Source: Rhizobium sp. SL42
GTDB lineage: Bacteria; Pseudomonadota; Alphaproteobacteria; Rhizobiales; Rhizobiaceae
Direction: 5' to 3'
DNA: 64,000 nucleotides
Assembly (NCBI RefSeq): GCF_021729845.1
Contig: NZ_CP063397.1
Coordinates: 1,006,001 to 1,070,000, forward strand
In this document: piece by piece, positions 1-8,299 of the stretch
Numbering within the stretch: position 1 is the stretch's first letter
How the letters are laid out: every line of letters starts with the position of its first letter
Notes under the pieces: model-generated
Told to the model about the DNA's origin: nothing
Database searches by the model: none
The model's input: only the letters and a program-made list of their open reading frames with translations
Made by a program: the position numbers and the translations under genes

Positions 1-133
1 CCGGCAATGGGTGAAGCGCGCCCGGTTTCCGCTCATTCAGCAGCTGCGCATGTGATGGCATGATCCAAAATCCGATAATCGCTAAAATTTGAGCGATCGT
101 CGGAACTCAATCTTAGAGACGCTGGTCCTAAGG

Positions 134-154
134 TCCCCCGAATTTATTGGGGGA
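134..154 (+). promoter_or_regulatory. Hairpin covering the ribosome binding site of the cupin gene
   Basis: TCCCCC (134-139) pairs with GGGGGA (149-154) across a 9-nt loop. The 3' arm is the only Shine-Dalgarno-like stretch before the ATG at 160, so the stem could hide the ribosome binding site. This is seen in the sequence; a regulatory role is inference. Confidence 0.4.
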
Positions 155-159
155 TAACA

Positions 160-651
160 ATGCCTTTGAAACTCGTGATAGCCGGAATGGCCGCCGTCAT
201 GCTCGCGGCGCCGCGTCGTGAGTCTGAGGACGCACCGCCGGTCGTCGCCGCCCACGGCGACTATCTGGAGCTGAATCTGTCGCCGATCAATCCGGACTGG
301 ATCATCGAAGGCGCGCCGATCGCCCGTGTCGGGCAGCATTCGACCAGTGCCGATGAGGCCAGCTCGACGGCGGTCTGGGACTGCACCGCCGGCGAATTCC
401 GCTGGTTCTTCAGCTGGGACGAAACGGTCGTGATCCAGGAAGGCGAGGTTCATGTCACGGGCGCCGACGGTTCGACCCGGACGCTGAAGGTCGGAGACAT
501 CGCCTATTTCCGCGGTGGCACCTGGGCGACCTGGCGTGTCGACAGCTATGTGCGCAAGATCGCCTTCCTGCGCAAGCCGTTTCCGGAACCGCTCGCCATC
601 CTCTACCGTCTGCGCAATGCGCTGCGATCCGGCAAGTACTGGGCTCTTTGA
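160..651 (+). CDS. Cupin-domain protein
   Basis: A 163-aa protein with one small beta-barrel cupin domain of the Cupin_3/DUF861 type in its second half. The segment around residues 88-125 has the pattern VVIQEGEVHVTG, then LKVGDIAYFRGGTWATW, typical of this fold. The N-terminus (MPLKLVIAGMAAVMLAAP) is short and hydrophobic and could be a weak membrane or signal segment, or the true start may lie inside it. No substrate can be assigned; related proteins include ureidoglycine-type and sugar-binding cupins, but the histidine set of a metal cupin is not evident. It is a single gene 95 bp before gshB on the same strand, with a hairpin over its ribosome binding site. Confidence 0.75.
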   Translation: MPLKLVIAGMAAVMLAAPRRESEDAPPVVAAHGDYLELNLSPINPDWIIEGAPIARVGQHSTSADEASSTAVWDCTAGEFRWFFSWDETVVIQEGEVHVTGADGSTRTLKVGDIAYFRGGTWATWRVDSYVRKIAFLRKPFPEPLAILYRLRNALRSGKYWAL

Positions 652-746
652 GCTGATCCTGCGTTGAGCAAAATTCAAGCGCTGCGCCGTTGCCATCGTG
701 CCCGGCACAGCCTAAATCTGCCATGCTTTTCAACGGGGATGCAGTC

Positions 747-1694
747 ATGGCGAAAATCACCAATGTCGCGGTTCAGATGGACCATGTTTCGGGGATAGGG
801 ATCGCCGGCGACTCGACCTTCGCCATGAGCCTCGAGGCTCAGGCCCGCGGCTACAAGCTGTTCCACTATACACCGGATCGTCTCAGCATGCGCGACGGCA
901 AGATTTTCGCCGCCGTCGAGCCGATGGAACTGCGCGACGTCAAGGGCGACCATTTCAGCCTCGGCGAGCGGGAACGCGTCGATCTTTCGACCATGGACGT
1001 CATCCTGCTGCGCCAGGATCCGCCCTTCGACATGGCCTACATCACCTCGACTCATCTTCTCGAGCGGCTGCATCCGAAGACGCTGGTGGTGAACGATCCT
1101 GCCTGGGTGCGCAATTCGCCGGAAAAGATCTTCGTCACCGAATTCGCCGACCTGATGCCGCCAACCCTGATCACCCGTGATCCGGACGAGATTGCCCGCT
1201 TCCGTGCCGAGATGGGCGATATCATCCTGAAGCCGCTCTACGGCAATGGCGGTGCCGGCGTATTCCACTCGACCCGCGACGACCGCAATTTCTCCTCGCT
1301 GATGGAAATGTTCGGCCAGATGTTCCGCGAGCCCTTCATCGCCCAGGGCTACCTGCCGGCGGTGCGCAAGGGTGACAAGCGCATCATTCTCGTCGATGGC
1401 GAGCCGGCCGGCGCGATCAACCGCGTTCCGGCCGAACATGACGCCCGCTCCAACATGCATGCCGGCGGCAAGCCCGAGCCGACCGAGCTCACGGCCCGCG
1501 AGCGGGAGATCTGCGCGCGCATCGGTCCCGCCTTGCGCGAGCGCGGTTTCCTCCTGGTCGGCATCGATGTGATCGGCGACTACATGACGGAGATCAACGT
1601 CACGTCGCCGACCGGCATTCGCGAGGTCAAGCGTTTCGGGGGTGCGGATATCGCCGCGCTGCTGTGGGACGCCATCGAGAAGAAGCGGGCATAA
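747..1694 (+). CDS. gshB: Glutathione synthetase
   Basis: GshB joins glycine to gamma-glutamylcysteine with ATP, the second step of glutathione synthesis, in the cytosol. The 315-aa length is normal. An N-terminal pre-ATP-grasp domain begins [14 protein letters not shown]. The ATP-grasp part contains [13 protein letters not shown], the substrate- and ATP-binding segment with the flexible glycine loop, and ends with the metal-binding stretch [17 protein letters not shown]. The start at 747 is chosen because GGGGAT precedes it and the protein then aligns with the family start; an in-frame upstream ATG at 690 adds residues unlike the family. It lies directly upstream of comM, as is common in rhizobia. 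Confidence 0.96.
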   Translation: MAKITNVAVQMDHVSGIGIAGDSTFAMSLEAQARGYKLFHYTPDRLSMRDGKIFAAVEPMELRDVKGDHFSLGERERVDLSTMDVILLRQDPPFDMAYITSTHLLERLHPKTLVVNDPAWVRNSPEKIFVTEFADLMPPTLITRDPDEIARFRAEMGDIILKPLYGNGGAGVFHSTRDDRNFSSLMEMFGQMFREPFIAQGYLPAVRKGDKRIILVDGEPAGAINRVPAEHDARSNMHAGGKPEPTELTAREREICARIGPALRERGFLLVGIDVIGDYMTEINVTSPTGIREVKRFGGADIAALLWDAIEKKRA

Positions 1695-1895
1695 GTCTCT
1701 GGAATCGCGCCGGTAGTTCATTCTTCGTTCTTGTCACTCAACCGGATGCAACCGCACGCCTACCAATGCGAGCGCATGTTCCGCAAATGTTCTTGTCTTT
1801 TGCTACCTCTTATGCGAGATTGTTCCCGTCGATACACGCAGCATGAAGTTGTGGTTGTGCTGGCAGGCAATCAGTCGGAACAGTGAGGGCGGGCA

Positions 1896-2546
1896 ATGGT
1901 GGCGCGTGTCAGTACGGTTGCATTTCATGGCATAGAAGGCGTGCCCGTCGATGTTCAGGTGATGGTGGCGCCTGGAAAGATGGGCATGCAGATTGTCGGC
2001 CTTCCGGACAAGGCCGTTGCCGAAAGCAGGGAGCGGGTGCAGGCCGCCCTGCATGCCTCGGGTCTTGCCCTGCCGCCGAAGAGGGTGACGGTCAATCTGG
2101 CGCCCGCCGATTTGCCAAAGGAAGGCTCGCACTTCGACCTGCCCATTGCGCTTGGACTTATGGCGGCGCTGGGCGCGATCCCGGGTGATGCGCTGTCCGG
2201 CTATCTCGTCATAGGCGAACTCAATCTCGATGGGACGATTGCGCCGATTGCCGGCGCCCTGCCGGCGGCGATCAGCGCCAATGCACTTGGAAAGGGATTG
2301 ATCTGCCCGTCCGAAAGCGGCGGAGAGGCCGCCTGGGCCGGCAGCGAAATTGATATCCTGGCGCCGCGCAGCCTGATCGCGCTTGCCAATCATTTTCGCG
2401 GCAACCAGATCCTGACCCGGCCGGAACCTGCGATCCGCAGCCTGCCCGCCAATCTGCCGGACCTCGCCGATATCAAGGGCCAGGAAAGCGCCAAGCGGGC
2501 GCTGGAAGTGGCAGCTGCCGGAGGCCACAACCTTCTTCTGTCATGA
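1896..2546 (+). pseudogene. comM: comM 5' fragment (YifB/ComM Mg chelatase-like helicase), interrupted
   Basis: This is the N-terminal 213 codons of ComM, a hexameric AAA+ helicase which, in naturally transformable bacteria, drives branch migration during DNA uptake recombination. The ChlI-like (Lon-protease-fold) domain is present from about residue 15 to 150, including VGLPDKAVAESRERVQAAL. The conserved linker (IKGQESAKRALEVAAAGGHNLL) ends exactly where the Walker A loop should begin. Foreign sequence then adds a few residues and a stop at 2544-2546. The rest of the gene is at 12031-12930. The fragment has no ATPase domain and is presumably inactive alone. The start ATG at 1896 follows GAGGGCGGGCA. 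Confidence 0.95.
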
Positions 2547-2559
2547 ACAAAAGACCCTA
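2526..2559 (+). other. attL: left junction of the comM element
   Basis: Bases 2526-2536 read CACAACCTTCT. The right junction (12025-12035) reads CATAACGTGCT, an 11-bp match with three differences, preserving CA, AAC, T and CT. From 2537 the sequence no longer fits comM. The segment 2543-2559 (ATGAACAAAAGACCCTA) is the complement of TAGGGTCTTTTGTTCAT and mirrors the arm at 12010-12027. The likely crossover dinucleotide is CT at 2535-2536. Confidence 0.8.
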
Positions 2560-2722
2560 TCCATGGCAGTGTCGCGATGCCCATATTTAGCTTTTGTAGT
2601 TCATCTGTCGCTGACTTTCGCAACTCCATTATCCAGTCGCAAGACTTCAGCGCGCCTACATCCCAGCGTTAACAATTGACATAGAGATACATGTTATGCG
2701 TGTCCGAAAATGGAGGCGCCTT

Positions 2723-3889
2723 GTGACCCTGAGAGAAACAATTTTAAGTGTCCGCCATAACTGGGACGGCTATCGAGAAAAAATCAAAACTGCGAAGGAC
2801 AATGAGGTCTATAAGCTCGTTGTTGAAATTTTCCCAGAAATCCTGAGTTCCAGTGTAAAATCTGGAAGATCTTTGATATTCAAAGGAAGTACTGGCGCCG
2901 GGAATATCACAAAAGCGCCATGGATAGCTACATTTGACCCTGCAATAACAAAACATGCAACTGAGGGATTTTATGTAGTATATCTATTTTCTGTTGATAT
3001 GCAGAGATTGTATTTGTCTCTCGCATTCGGCACTACCCAATTCGGGTACTTTAAGTTGTCCGAGCGTCACAGGAAGCTTCGCGAATCTGCTCGACATCTG
3101 CAAGCTCTGCTTAAATATCCTCGGCCAGTTTTCCTGGATGCTCTGGATCTTTCTGCTAAGAAAGGTGACCGCCTTCACGCAGACTACGAGCAATCGAATA
3201 TTGCCGCGATCGAGTACGATCTGAATGACTTGCCAGGGGATGGCGAGCTGATCGCTGACTACGCCTATATGCTGGAACTGTATCGTCACTTGGTGCGGCA
3301 TCCACTTCTGCCCGATCTCCAACAGCTCTTTGAGGCGGTGGTTGAACCTGAGCAGCAAACCGCTCCAGAGGTCAAGCCATTCGCCGTTCGCGAGGCGATT
3401 GAGAAACGGAAAGGTGCCGGCGGAAAGCGCGATACTCGACGATCTAAGGTATCTAAAAAGGTTGGCGATCGTGGAGAAGATATCGTTTTCAACTATGAGC
3501 GTGAAAAATTGGCGTCGTGGGGGCTCGATGTAAACGAGGTTCGTTGGCTGGCACGTGAAGGCGAGACACCTGGTTGGGACATAACCTCTATGAATCAAGC
3601 CGGGGAGAAAATCTTCATCGAAGTGAAGTCCAGCGTTGGGAGCGCTGTCTCCGGCCTGATTGTGACCGCAAACGAGTGGCAAGCGGCAGTCAAGTATGGT
3701 GCCAGCTACCACGTATATGTAGTCACGAATGCGATGCACGGCAAAGCCACGATAGAAATCATCCAAGACCCAGCAAAGCTTGTGGAAGCGGGGCATGTGA
3801 CGATTTCTGAAGCAGCATGGGCCCTCAGTCTATATCCAGCGACTGTAATTCCTAAGGTCAGCGATGTTGAGTTGATTGAAGAACGCTAA
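2723..3889 (+). CDS. MrcB_N / DUF3883 protein, putative modification-dependent restriction enzyme
   Basis: A 388-aa protein with two recognisable parts. Residues about 15-190 resemble the MrcB_N (DUF3578) domain, a candidate DNA-reading module (pattern IFKGSTGAGNITKAPWIATF, then GFYVVYLFS and LYLSLAFGTTQFG). Residues about 255-345 resemble DUF3883 (NOV_C), which has a PD-(D/E)XK nuclease-like core: GDRGEDIVFNYE, then PGWDI, then FIEVKSS supplying D, E and K. A charged linker lies between. No GTPase or helicase partner is present, so it would be a single-chain reader plus nuclease; that function is inference from domain types. The GTG at 2723 is preferred over the ATG at 2696 because GGAGG (2712-2716) lies six bases before it. 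AT-rich codon use differs from the host. Confidence 0.75.
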   Translation: MTLRETILSVRHNWDGYREKIKTAKDNEVYKLVVEIFPEILSSSVKSGRSLIFKGSTGAGNITKAPWIATFDPAITKHATEGFYVVYLFSVDMQRLYLSLAFGTTQFGYFKLSERHRKLRESARHLQALLKYPRPVFLDALDLSAKKGDRLHADYEQSNIAAIEYDLNDLPGDGELIADYAYMLELYRHLVRHPLLPDLQQLFEAVVEPEQQTAPEVKPFAVREAIEKRKGAGGKRDTRRSKVSKKVGDRGEDIVFNYEREKLASWGLDVNEVRWLAREGETPGWDITSMNQAGEKIFIEVKSSVGSAVSGLIVTANEWQAAVKYGASYHVYVVTNAMHGKATIEIIQDPAKLVEAGHVTISEAAWALSLYPATVIPKVSDVELIEER

Positions 3890-4030
3890 GGTCTCATTTT
3901 GGCGATCTGGCCCCAAAGAGGCGAAAAACCTGAGCTTGGTTGCCAACCGTTCAGTAAACGGCTATTGGATGGGTGAGGGAAAATTCCCAACGAAATAGAC
4001 GGGCTAAGCATTCGGTGCTGCCCAATATAT

Positions 4031-5182
4031 TCAGTTGCCGCCTAGAAGCCTCTGGGTGGCGGCTGTAGCTGCGGCTTCAATGGCCACATCGCTCTTCCTA
4101 TCCATAATTTTGAAGAACGCTCTCGCCTTCCTTTGAAGCCAACTCGGCTTTAGATGTTTGGTAATTTCGCCTGTCAGCATGGTAATGTCGACGTCTGATT
4201 TCTTCAGGATGTCGGACATGATCCTACAGGTCTCGGCATCATTTTTGTCGTCCTCAATCGGCGGCAGTGACTCAAGTCTCGTTACCAATGCTGAAACGGC
4301 GTCGTGGATTTTGATGAACTTCGGAAATGTTCCTTTGTCGTAACCATCTAGATAATAGCTATGGGCGAAAAGGATGGTTCGAATTTGTGTGTAAAACAGG
4401 CGGACTAACCGCTCTTTTGGGCTTTCTTCATTTAGAGAATTCGGAGAGTTGATAACGAATGTGTCGAAGCCTTGCTGCGTTGCCCCGGAAGATATGGTGA
4501 ACGCTTGTACTCCGTTGTCATCGAGCAGCGTGCGCGCCCGCTTCTGCTGCACTAGAGGCGTTTCGTTCCCAACCCTTACAACCAGAAACGGTGTGCCTAC
4601 GCCCACATATCTTGATCCGACTGTAGTTAGATCGTATTCGCTTAGCGCGCCAGTCTTTGTGCTGCTTAGCAGATAGCCATCACGCAGATGGTTCGGCGCC
4701 TTCAAAACTGCAGAGGTTTGGACGCGCTCATCTAGCAAGTGAAGCGAAAGCGTGGATTGGAGCATCTGCTTGGCGATGGCAGCGATGTCGTACAGAACCT
4801 CTTCGCCCCGGTACTTCGATATCGCTTCAATTTCCCAGATGCTCTCTTCATTGAGGCGGAAGCCAAGCTCAAATCGCCCAGAGAAAAGGCCATCAAAAAA
4901 GAATCTGCGATATATCGGATAAGTCAAAACGCGGCGTTGCCGTTGAGATAGGGGCTCAACGAATTTTAGCTCCGGATAGCGAATGAAGTTTTGGCAGTCG
5001 GCATAATAATTCTCGCCGAGAAATCCATCACCGGATTTGGTTCGCGTGTGAATAGCACCAAAGCCTCTCGCGAATTTTGCACGAGGATCAGAGCTTCCCC
5101 ACGCTGGCACCCCAAGCCTCCCGGCCTGGCTAGGGTGAAAGTGGCGGAAGTCTGCAACCGGGAAAGTAATGGATATGTACAT
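4031..5182 (-). CDS. Unrecognised 383-aa protein, cargo of the comM element
   Basis: I do not recognise this protein. From the preferred ATG at 5182 (upstream GGTAGG, AAGGA) it begins MYISITFPVADFRHFHPSQ and has no signal peptide or clear membrane segment. The first third has aromatic-rich beta-like sequence (IRYPELKFVEPLSQRQRRVL, IYRRFFFDGLFSGRFELGF). The last third is helical and charged (around HDAVSALVTRLESLPPIEDDKND) and ends in an alanine-rich tail. No nucleotide-binding or nuclease motif is seen. It converges on the MrcB_N/DUF3883 gene and lies 97 bp downstream of the resolvase stop on the same strand. Its position in defence-type cargo suggests a conflict role, but nothing in the sequence proves it. 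An in-frame alternative start lies at 5263. Confidence 0.7.
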   Translation of the reverse strand: MYISITFPVADFRHFHPSQAGRLGVPAWGSSDPRAKFARGFGAIHTRTKSGDGFLGENYYADCQNFIRYPELKFVEPLSQRQRRVLTYPIYRRFFFDGLFSGRFELGFRLNEESIWEIEAISKYRGEEVLYDIAAIAKQMLQSTLSLHLLDERVQTSAVLKAPNHLRDGYLLSSTKTGALSEYDLTTVGSRYVGVGTPFLVVRVGNETPLVQQKRARTLLDDNGVQAFTISSGATQQGFDTFVINSPNSLNEESPKERLVRLFYTQIRTILFAHSYYLDGYDKGTFPKFIKIHDAVSALVTRLESLPPIEDDKNDAETCRIMSDILKKSDVDITMLTGEITKHLKPSWLQRKARAFFKIMDRKSDVAIEAAATAATQRLLGGN

Positions 5183-5279
5183 GCCTACCGTGAATCCTTG
5201 TGCCCTGATACAGGCTATAGGTTGCTGGGATCGAGCAGTAAATTGGTCAATCCTCGAAAACACATTATCGTCCCTCCGG

Positions 5280-5915
5280 TCACAGCCCCCAAAGAGCTAA
5301 CGCTTTTTCAGTCGCTACTGTGTCCTCTTTGATCCGGTAGACAGTCTGACGTGACAGCCCAGTGGTCTTGGCGATCTCCGACACCGAAGCACCCTTGCTG
5401 TCCATGTCCACGACCTGAGAGAACTGATCGCGGGTGTAGCTCGGCTTGCGGCCTTTGTAGCTGCCGTCATCTTTGGCTTTCAGTTGGGCAATAGCGACCC
5501 GCTGAGCTTCCTTGGTGGCTTCGACTTGTGCCTGTGCTGTCGCAGCCATGAAGGCGATCAGCGAGTCTCTGACGGCCATCTGGACGGGGTCTGTGGTCGA
5601 TCCGTCGAAGGTCATGTTGTTGATGATGGTCCGGATGATAACGCCCCGGCGGATGAACTCACGGATGGTGTCTGTCACGTCAGCATAGTTTCTGCCCAGG
5701 CGATCCACCCAGCGCACGACCAGCACATCACCGGCCCGGAGCATGTCGAAGAGCCGCTTCCCTTCCGGTCGATCCTCCATCAGCACCGAGACACCAGATA
5801 CACCATGATCTGCAATGACGTGGTCGAAGGTGAAGCCAGCATTTTCAGCGTGTGCTCGCTGGTGATCGACGGACTGCTCGCTGGTCGAGACGCGGGTGTA
5901 AAGGAACGTTGCCAT
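5280..5915 (-). CDS. Serine resolvase/invertase
   Basis: A 211-aa small serine recombinase of the Tn3 resolvase/Hin type, which cuts and rejoins DNA at paired res sites. The catalytic serine lies in YTRVSTSEQ (residue about 10). The conserved WVDRLGRN segment supplies active-site arginine, and the dimer helix with DSLIAFMAATAQAQVEATKEAQ follows. The C-terminal helix-turn-helix reads ASVSEIAKTTGLSRQTVYRI. Length is typical (180-210 aa). A three-part binding site lies immediately upstream (5927-6039), as in Tn3-family tnpR genes, so the protein probably also represses itself. No transposase accompanies it. Confidence 0.93.
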   Translation of the reverse strand: MATFLYTRVSTSEQSVDHQRAHAENAGFTFDHVIADHGVSGVSVLMEDRPEGKRLFDMLRAGDVLVVRWVDRLGRNYADVTDTIREFIRRGVIIRTIINNMTFDGSTTDPVQMAVRDSLIAFMAATAQAQVEATKEAQRVAIAQLKAKDDGSYKGRKPSYTRDQFSQVVDMDSKGASVSEIAKTTGLSRQTVYRIKEDTVATEKALALWGL

Positions 5916-5926
5916 GAGCTACTCCA

Positions 5927-6039
5927 TGTCCGATAGGATGATGTACACATGGATGACTGACCGAAAGCCTCACGTCAACCCTAACGGACAAAAACTAGTG
6001 CAATATTCAGATGTCCGCTGAGGCATGCCCTATCGGACA
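5927..6039 (-). other. res-like resolvase site with three subsites
   Basis: Half-sites resembling the resolvase consensus TGTCYGATA occur at 5927 (TGTCCGATAGG), 5958 (TGACCGAAAG), 5982-5990 (TAACGGACA, reverse orientation), 6012 (TGTCCGCTG) and 6031-6039 (TATCGGACA, reverse). They define subsite I at 6012-6039 (28 bp), a 21-bp spacer, subsite II at 5958-5990 (33 bp) and subsite III from 5927, nearest the gene start. Total span and spacing match the roughly 114-bp Tn3/gamma-delta res plan (28, 34 and 25 bp subsites). The right half of subsite III is weak. Confidence 0.75.
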
Positions 6040-6208
6040 ATCATTGGATACCTCAGGTGCTCGCCGGATATCATATCAAGTTGGCCATGATCGCACAGTT
6101 CGGCGCATTTTCATCGAGGCCACAGTCGGGGATCGTATCAAAAAAGTTGAGATGAAGTGATCATGCTCGTGCAATACTCAATGCATCTGGCCTGAGGAGC
6201 TGATCAGC

Positions 6209-8299
6209 ATGAAGATTAGGTATGTCAACATTGCCAACTTCCGTGGCATCAGAAACGCCCAACTGTCGGACCTGAAGTCTTTAGTTGTTATCGCGGGGGC
6301 GAACGGGTCGGGGAAATCATGCATATTGGACGCGTTTAGATTACTTAAAAGCGTTTATGGAGGATACCAGCAGAACGAGTATCATCACTGGTTCGGCGAG
6401 TTTCAAATTAACTTCTCTGCTGATCCAAAGAGCTTCGAAAGGCTGCTGAACGATAAGTCGAAGCCGATGCATTTGGAGGTTCAAATCGAGCTGGATGATG
6501 CGGAAAAGGGCTTCATTCGTGATAATCTGCTGGAATTGGTCACACAATCTATTTGGCGACAGGTTGCTCCAGAGATTGGTTGGTCGAACCTCCTAGCCGC
6601 GCCACTAGCTGCACAATTCCGGGCACAGAACGAGGAAGTTCAAAAGCGTGCGCAGGAAGAAAGCGCAATGGTTATCGAGCAGCTTGAGCAAAATTATGCG
6701 AAGGCGGTCATGAATATGACGCCCGGCTCAGCTCCTACCTTCGAAAACAGCAAGCTATTGGAGATCGCCTTCAGCGTCTTCTATCCGGGAAAAATCGGAT
6801 TAATAGACTACCATGGACCGCACCGATTATTTGGCAGGGAGCATCTTGCTAACATCAACGTCGATCTAAACGCTATAAAAGAGCAAAGAAAACAGAGCAG
6901 CATTTACAATTACAACGCAAAGTACTCAAACGTGAAGAGCGAAATGGCGGCATTATACGTTCGTGAGGCACTTGCAAAGCAAGCAGGAGCTACATTTACT
7001 GAGAACGAGAGTGTCACGCAGACCCTTCAGGAGCTATTTCAAACGTTCTTTCCAGATAAGGAATTTCTGGGGCCTCGTCCGACAGCTGACGGCGGATTGG
7101 TGTTTCCAGTTAAGGTCGGAGGCCGGGAGGAGCACGATCTCGATGAATTGAGCAGCGGCGAGAAGGAGATATTGTACGGATACCTTAGGCTGCGAAACTC
7201 TGCACCGAAGCACTCGATCATCCTGCTCGATGAGCCAGAACTCCACCTCAATCCGGGGCTTGCCCGCCGACTGCCTGACTTTTACAACCGACACTTGGCA
7301 GTGTCTCAAGATAACCAGGTATGGCTCATAACGCACTCGGATGCGATGCTCCGCGAAAGCGTTGGTAACTCAGACTATTCCGTCTTTCACATGGCACCGA
7401 GCGCATTTCGTGCAGAGGGCGAAAACCAAGCGAAACCTATTGCGGCCGCGAAAGAGTTTGAAGCTGCAGTTGTCGATTTGGTCGGAGATCTTGCAGCGTA
7501 CAAGCCGGGTGCGAAGCTAGTTGTATTTGAGGGATCGGAGGACTCGGAGTTCGACGTGAGGATGACGGCGGAACTTTTCCCCAAGTTCGCTGCGCAGGTG
7601 AACTGCATTTCGGGCACGAACAAGAACAGAGTTAAGGGCCTCTACGACGCATTAGAGCGAATGACCCAGAGCGGAGCGATCCATGTGAAGGTTTACGCTG
7701 TAACTGATGCTGATGCCGATCATCCGGGGATCGTCGGAGCAAATGAACTCAGTTGGGATCGCTATCACATCGAAAACTACTTACTCGAAGCGAGGGTCCT
7801 CGCCAAAGTGCTTGCCGAGCTGAAAGGCCCAGGTGCAATCGTTTTAGAAGCTGACGCCGAAAACTTTTTATACGCCGCCGCAAAAGATACACTGTCACAA
7901 CTGGTTGTGCATAAAGTCCAGTCTGAGGCCAACGATCAATGTGTCCAGGCGCTGAATCTGCGCGTTAATGCGAACAGCATGAGCGTAGCCGCAGATGTTT
8001 CAGCCGCACTGCAAAACTCGTTGGCCCGACTATCCGCTCTTCACAATGGATCGCTGTCTCTTGCCGAGTTGGAGGTGATCGCGAACAAGAGGAAGCAGGA
8101 GTACGAGGACGACCTCGCTAATGGCAACTGGAAGAAAACGTTTCGGGGGCGCGCCATCCTGAAAAGGATCGCAGACAAGCATGGAGGTGGGGCCGGTTAC
8201 AACGTGCTCAGAAACCTTATGCTTGCACGGATGCGGGATATGGGTCTCGAACCCGAAGGGATGAGGACCGTCCTCGACAGGATCATTGGAGAAGCCTGA
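6209..8299 (+). CDS. AAA/ABC-type ATPase fused to a TOPRIM/DUF4435-like domain, putative phage defence protein
   Basis: A 696-aa protein related to OLD-family and AAA_15/AAA_21 ATPases. The N-terminal ABC-like ATPase has Walker A GANGSGKS (residues about 31-38), a long helical insert, the signature LSSGEKEIL (about 315), Walker B SIILLDEPELHLNP and the switch histidine in LITHSD. From about residue 435 a TOPRIM-like region follows, with VFEGSEDSEFD, VYAVTDADADHPG and then RYHIENYLLE, the last being typical of DUF4435. AAA_15 plus DUF4435 is the composition of the PARIS system (AriA, AriB), here in a single chain. The defence role is inferred from composition and island context. GAGGAG at 6194-6199 precedes the start. 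The gene is divergent from the resolvase, with the res site between them, and AT-rich relative to the host. Confidence 0.8.
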   Translation: MKIRYVNIANFRGIRNAQLSDLKSLVVIAGANGSGKSCILDAFRLLKSVYGGYQQNEYHHWFGEFQINFSADPKSFERLLNDKSKPMHLEVQIELDDAEKGFIRDNLLELVTQSIWRQVAPEIGWSNLLAAPLAAQFRAQNEEVQKRAQEESAMVIEQLEQNYAKAVMNMTPGSAPTFENSKLLEIAFSVFYPGKIGLIDYHGPHRLFGREHLANINVDLNAIKEQRKQSSIYNYNAKYSNVKSEMAALYVREALAKQAGATFTENESVTQTLQELFQTFFPDKEFLGPRPTADGGLVFPVKVGGREEHDLDELSSGEKEILYGYLRLRNSAPKHSIILLDEPELHLNPGLARRLPDFYNRHLAVSQDNQVWLITHSDAMLRESVGNSDYSVFHMAPSAFRAEGENQAKPIAAAKEFEAAVVDLVGDLAAYKPGAKLVVFEGSEDSEFDVRMTAELFPKFAAQVNCISGTNKNRVKGLYDALERMTQSGAIHVKVYAVTDADADHPGIVGANELSWDRYHIENYLLEARVLAKVLAELKGPGAIVLEADAENFLYAAAKDTLSQLVVHKVQSEANDQCVQALNLRVNANSMSVAADVSAALQNSLARLSALHNGSLSLAELEVIANKRKQEYEDDLANGNWKKTFRGRAILKRIADKHGGGAGYNVLRNLMLARMRDMGLEPEGMRTVLDRIIGEA

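Noticed and set aside
82..708. Large minus-strand open frame over the cupin gene
   Set aside because: It is a high-GC shadow of the plus-strand gene, without a family match; the plus-strand cupin has clear domain motifs.
2676..2700. TTGACA as a -35 box for the MrcB_N/DUF3883 gene
   Set aside because: No acceptable -10 hexamer at 16-18 bp spacing; TATGCG is only 13 bp away.
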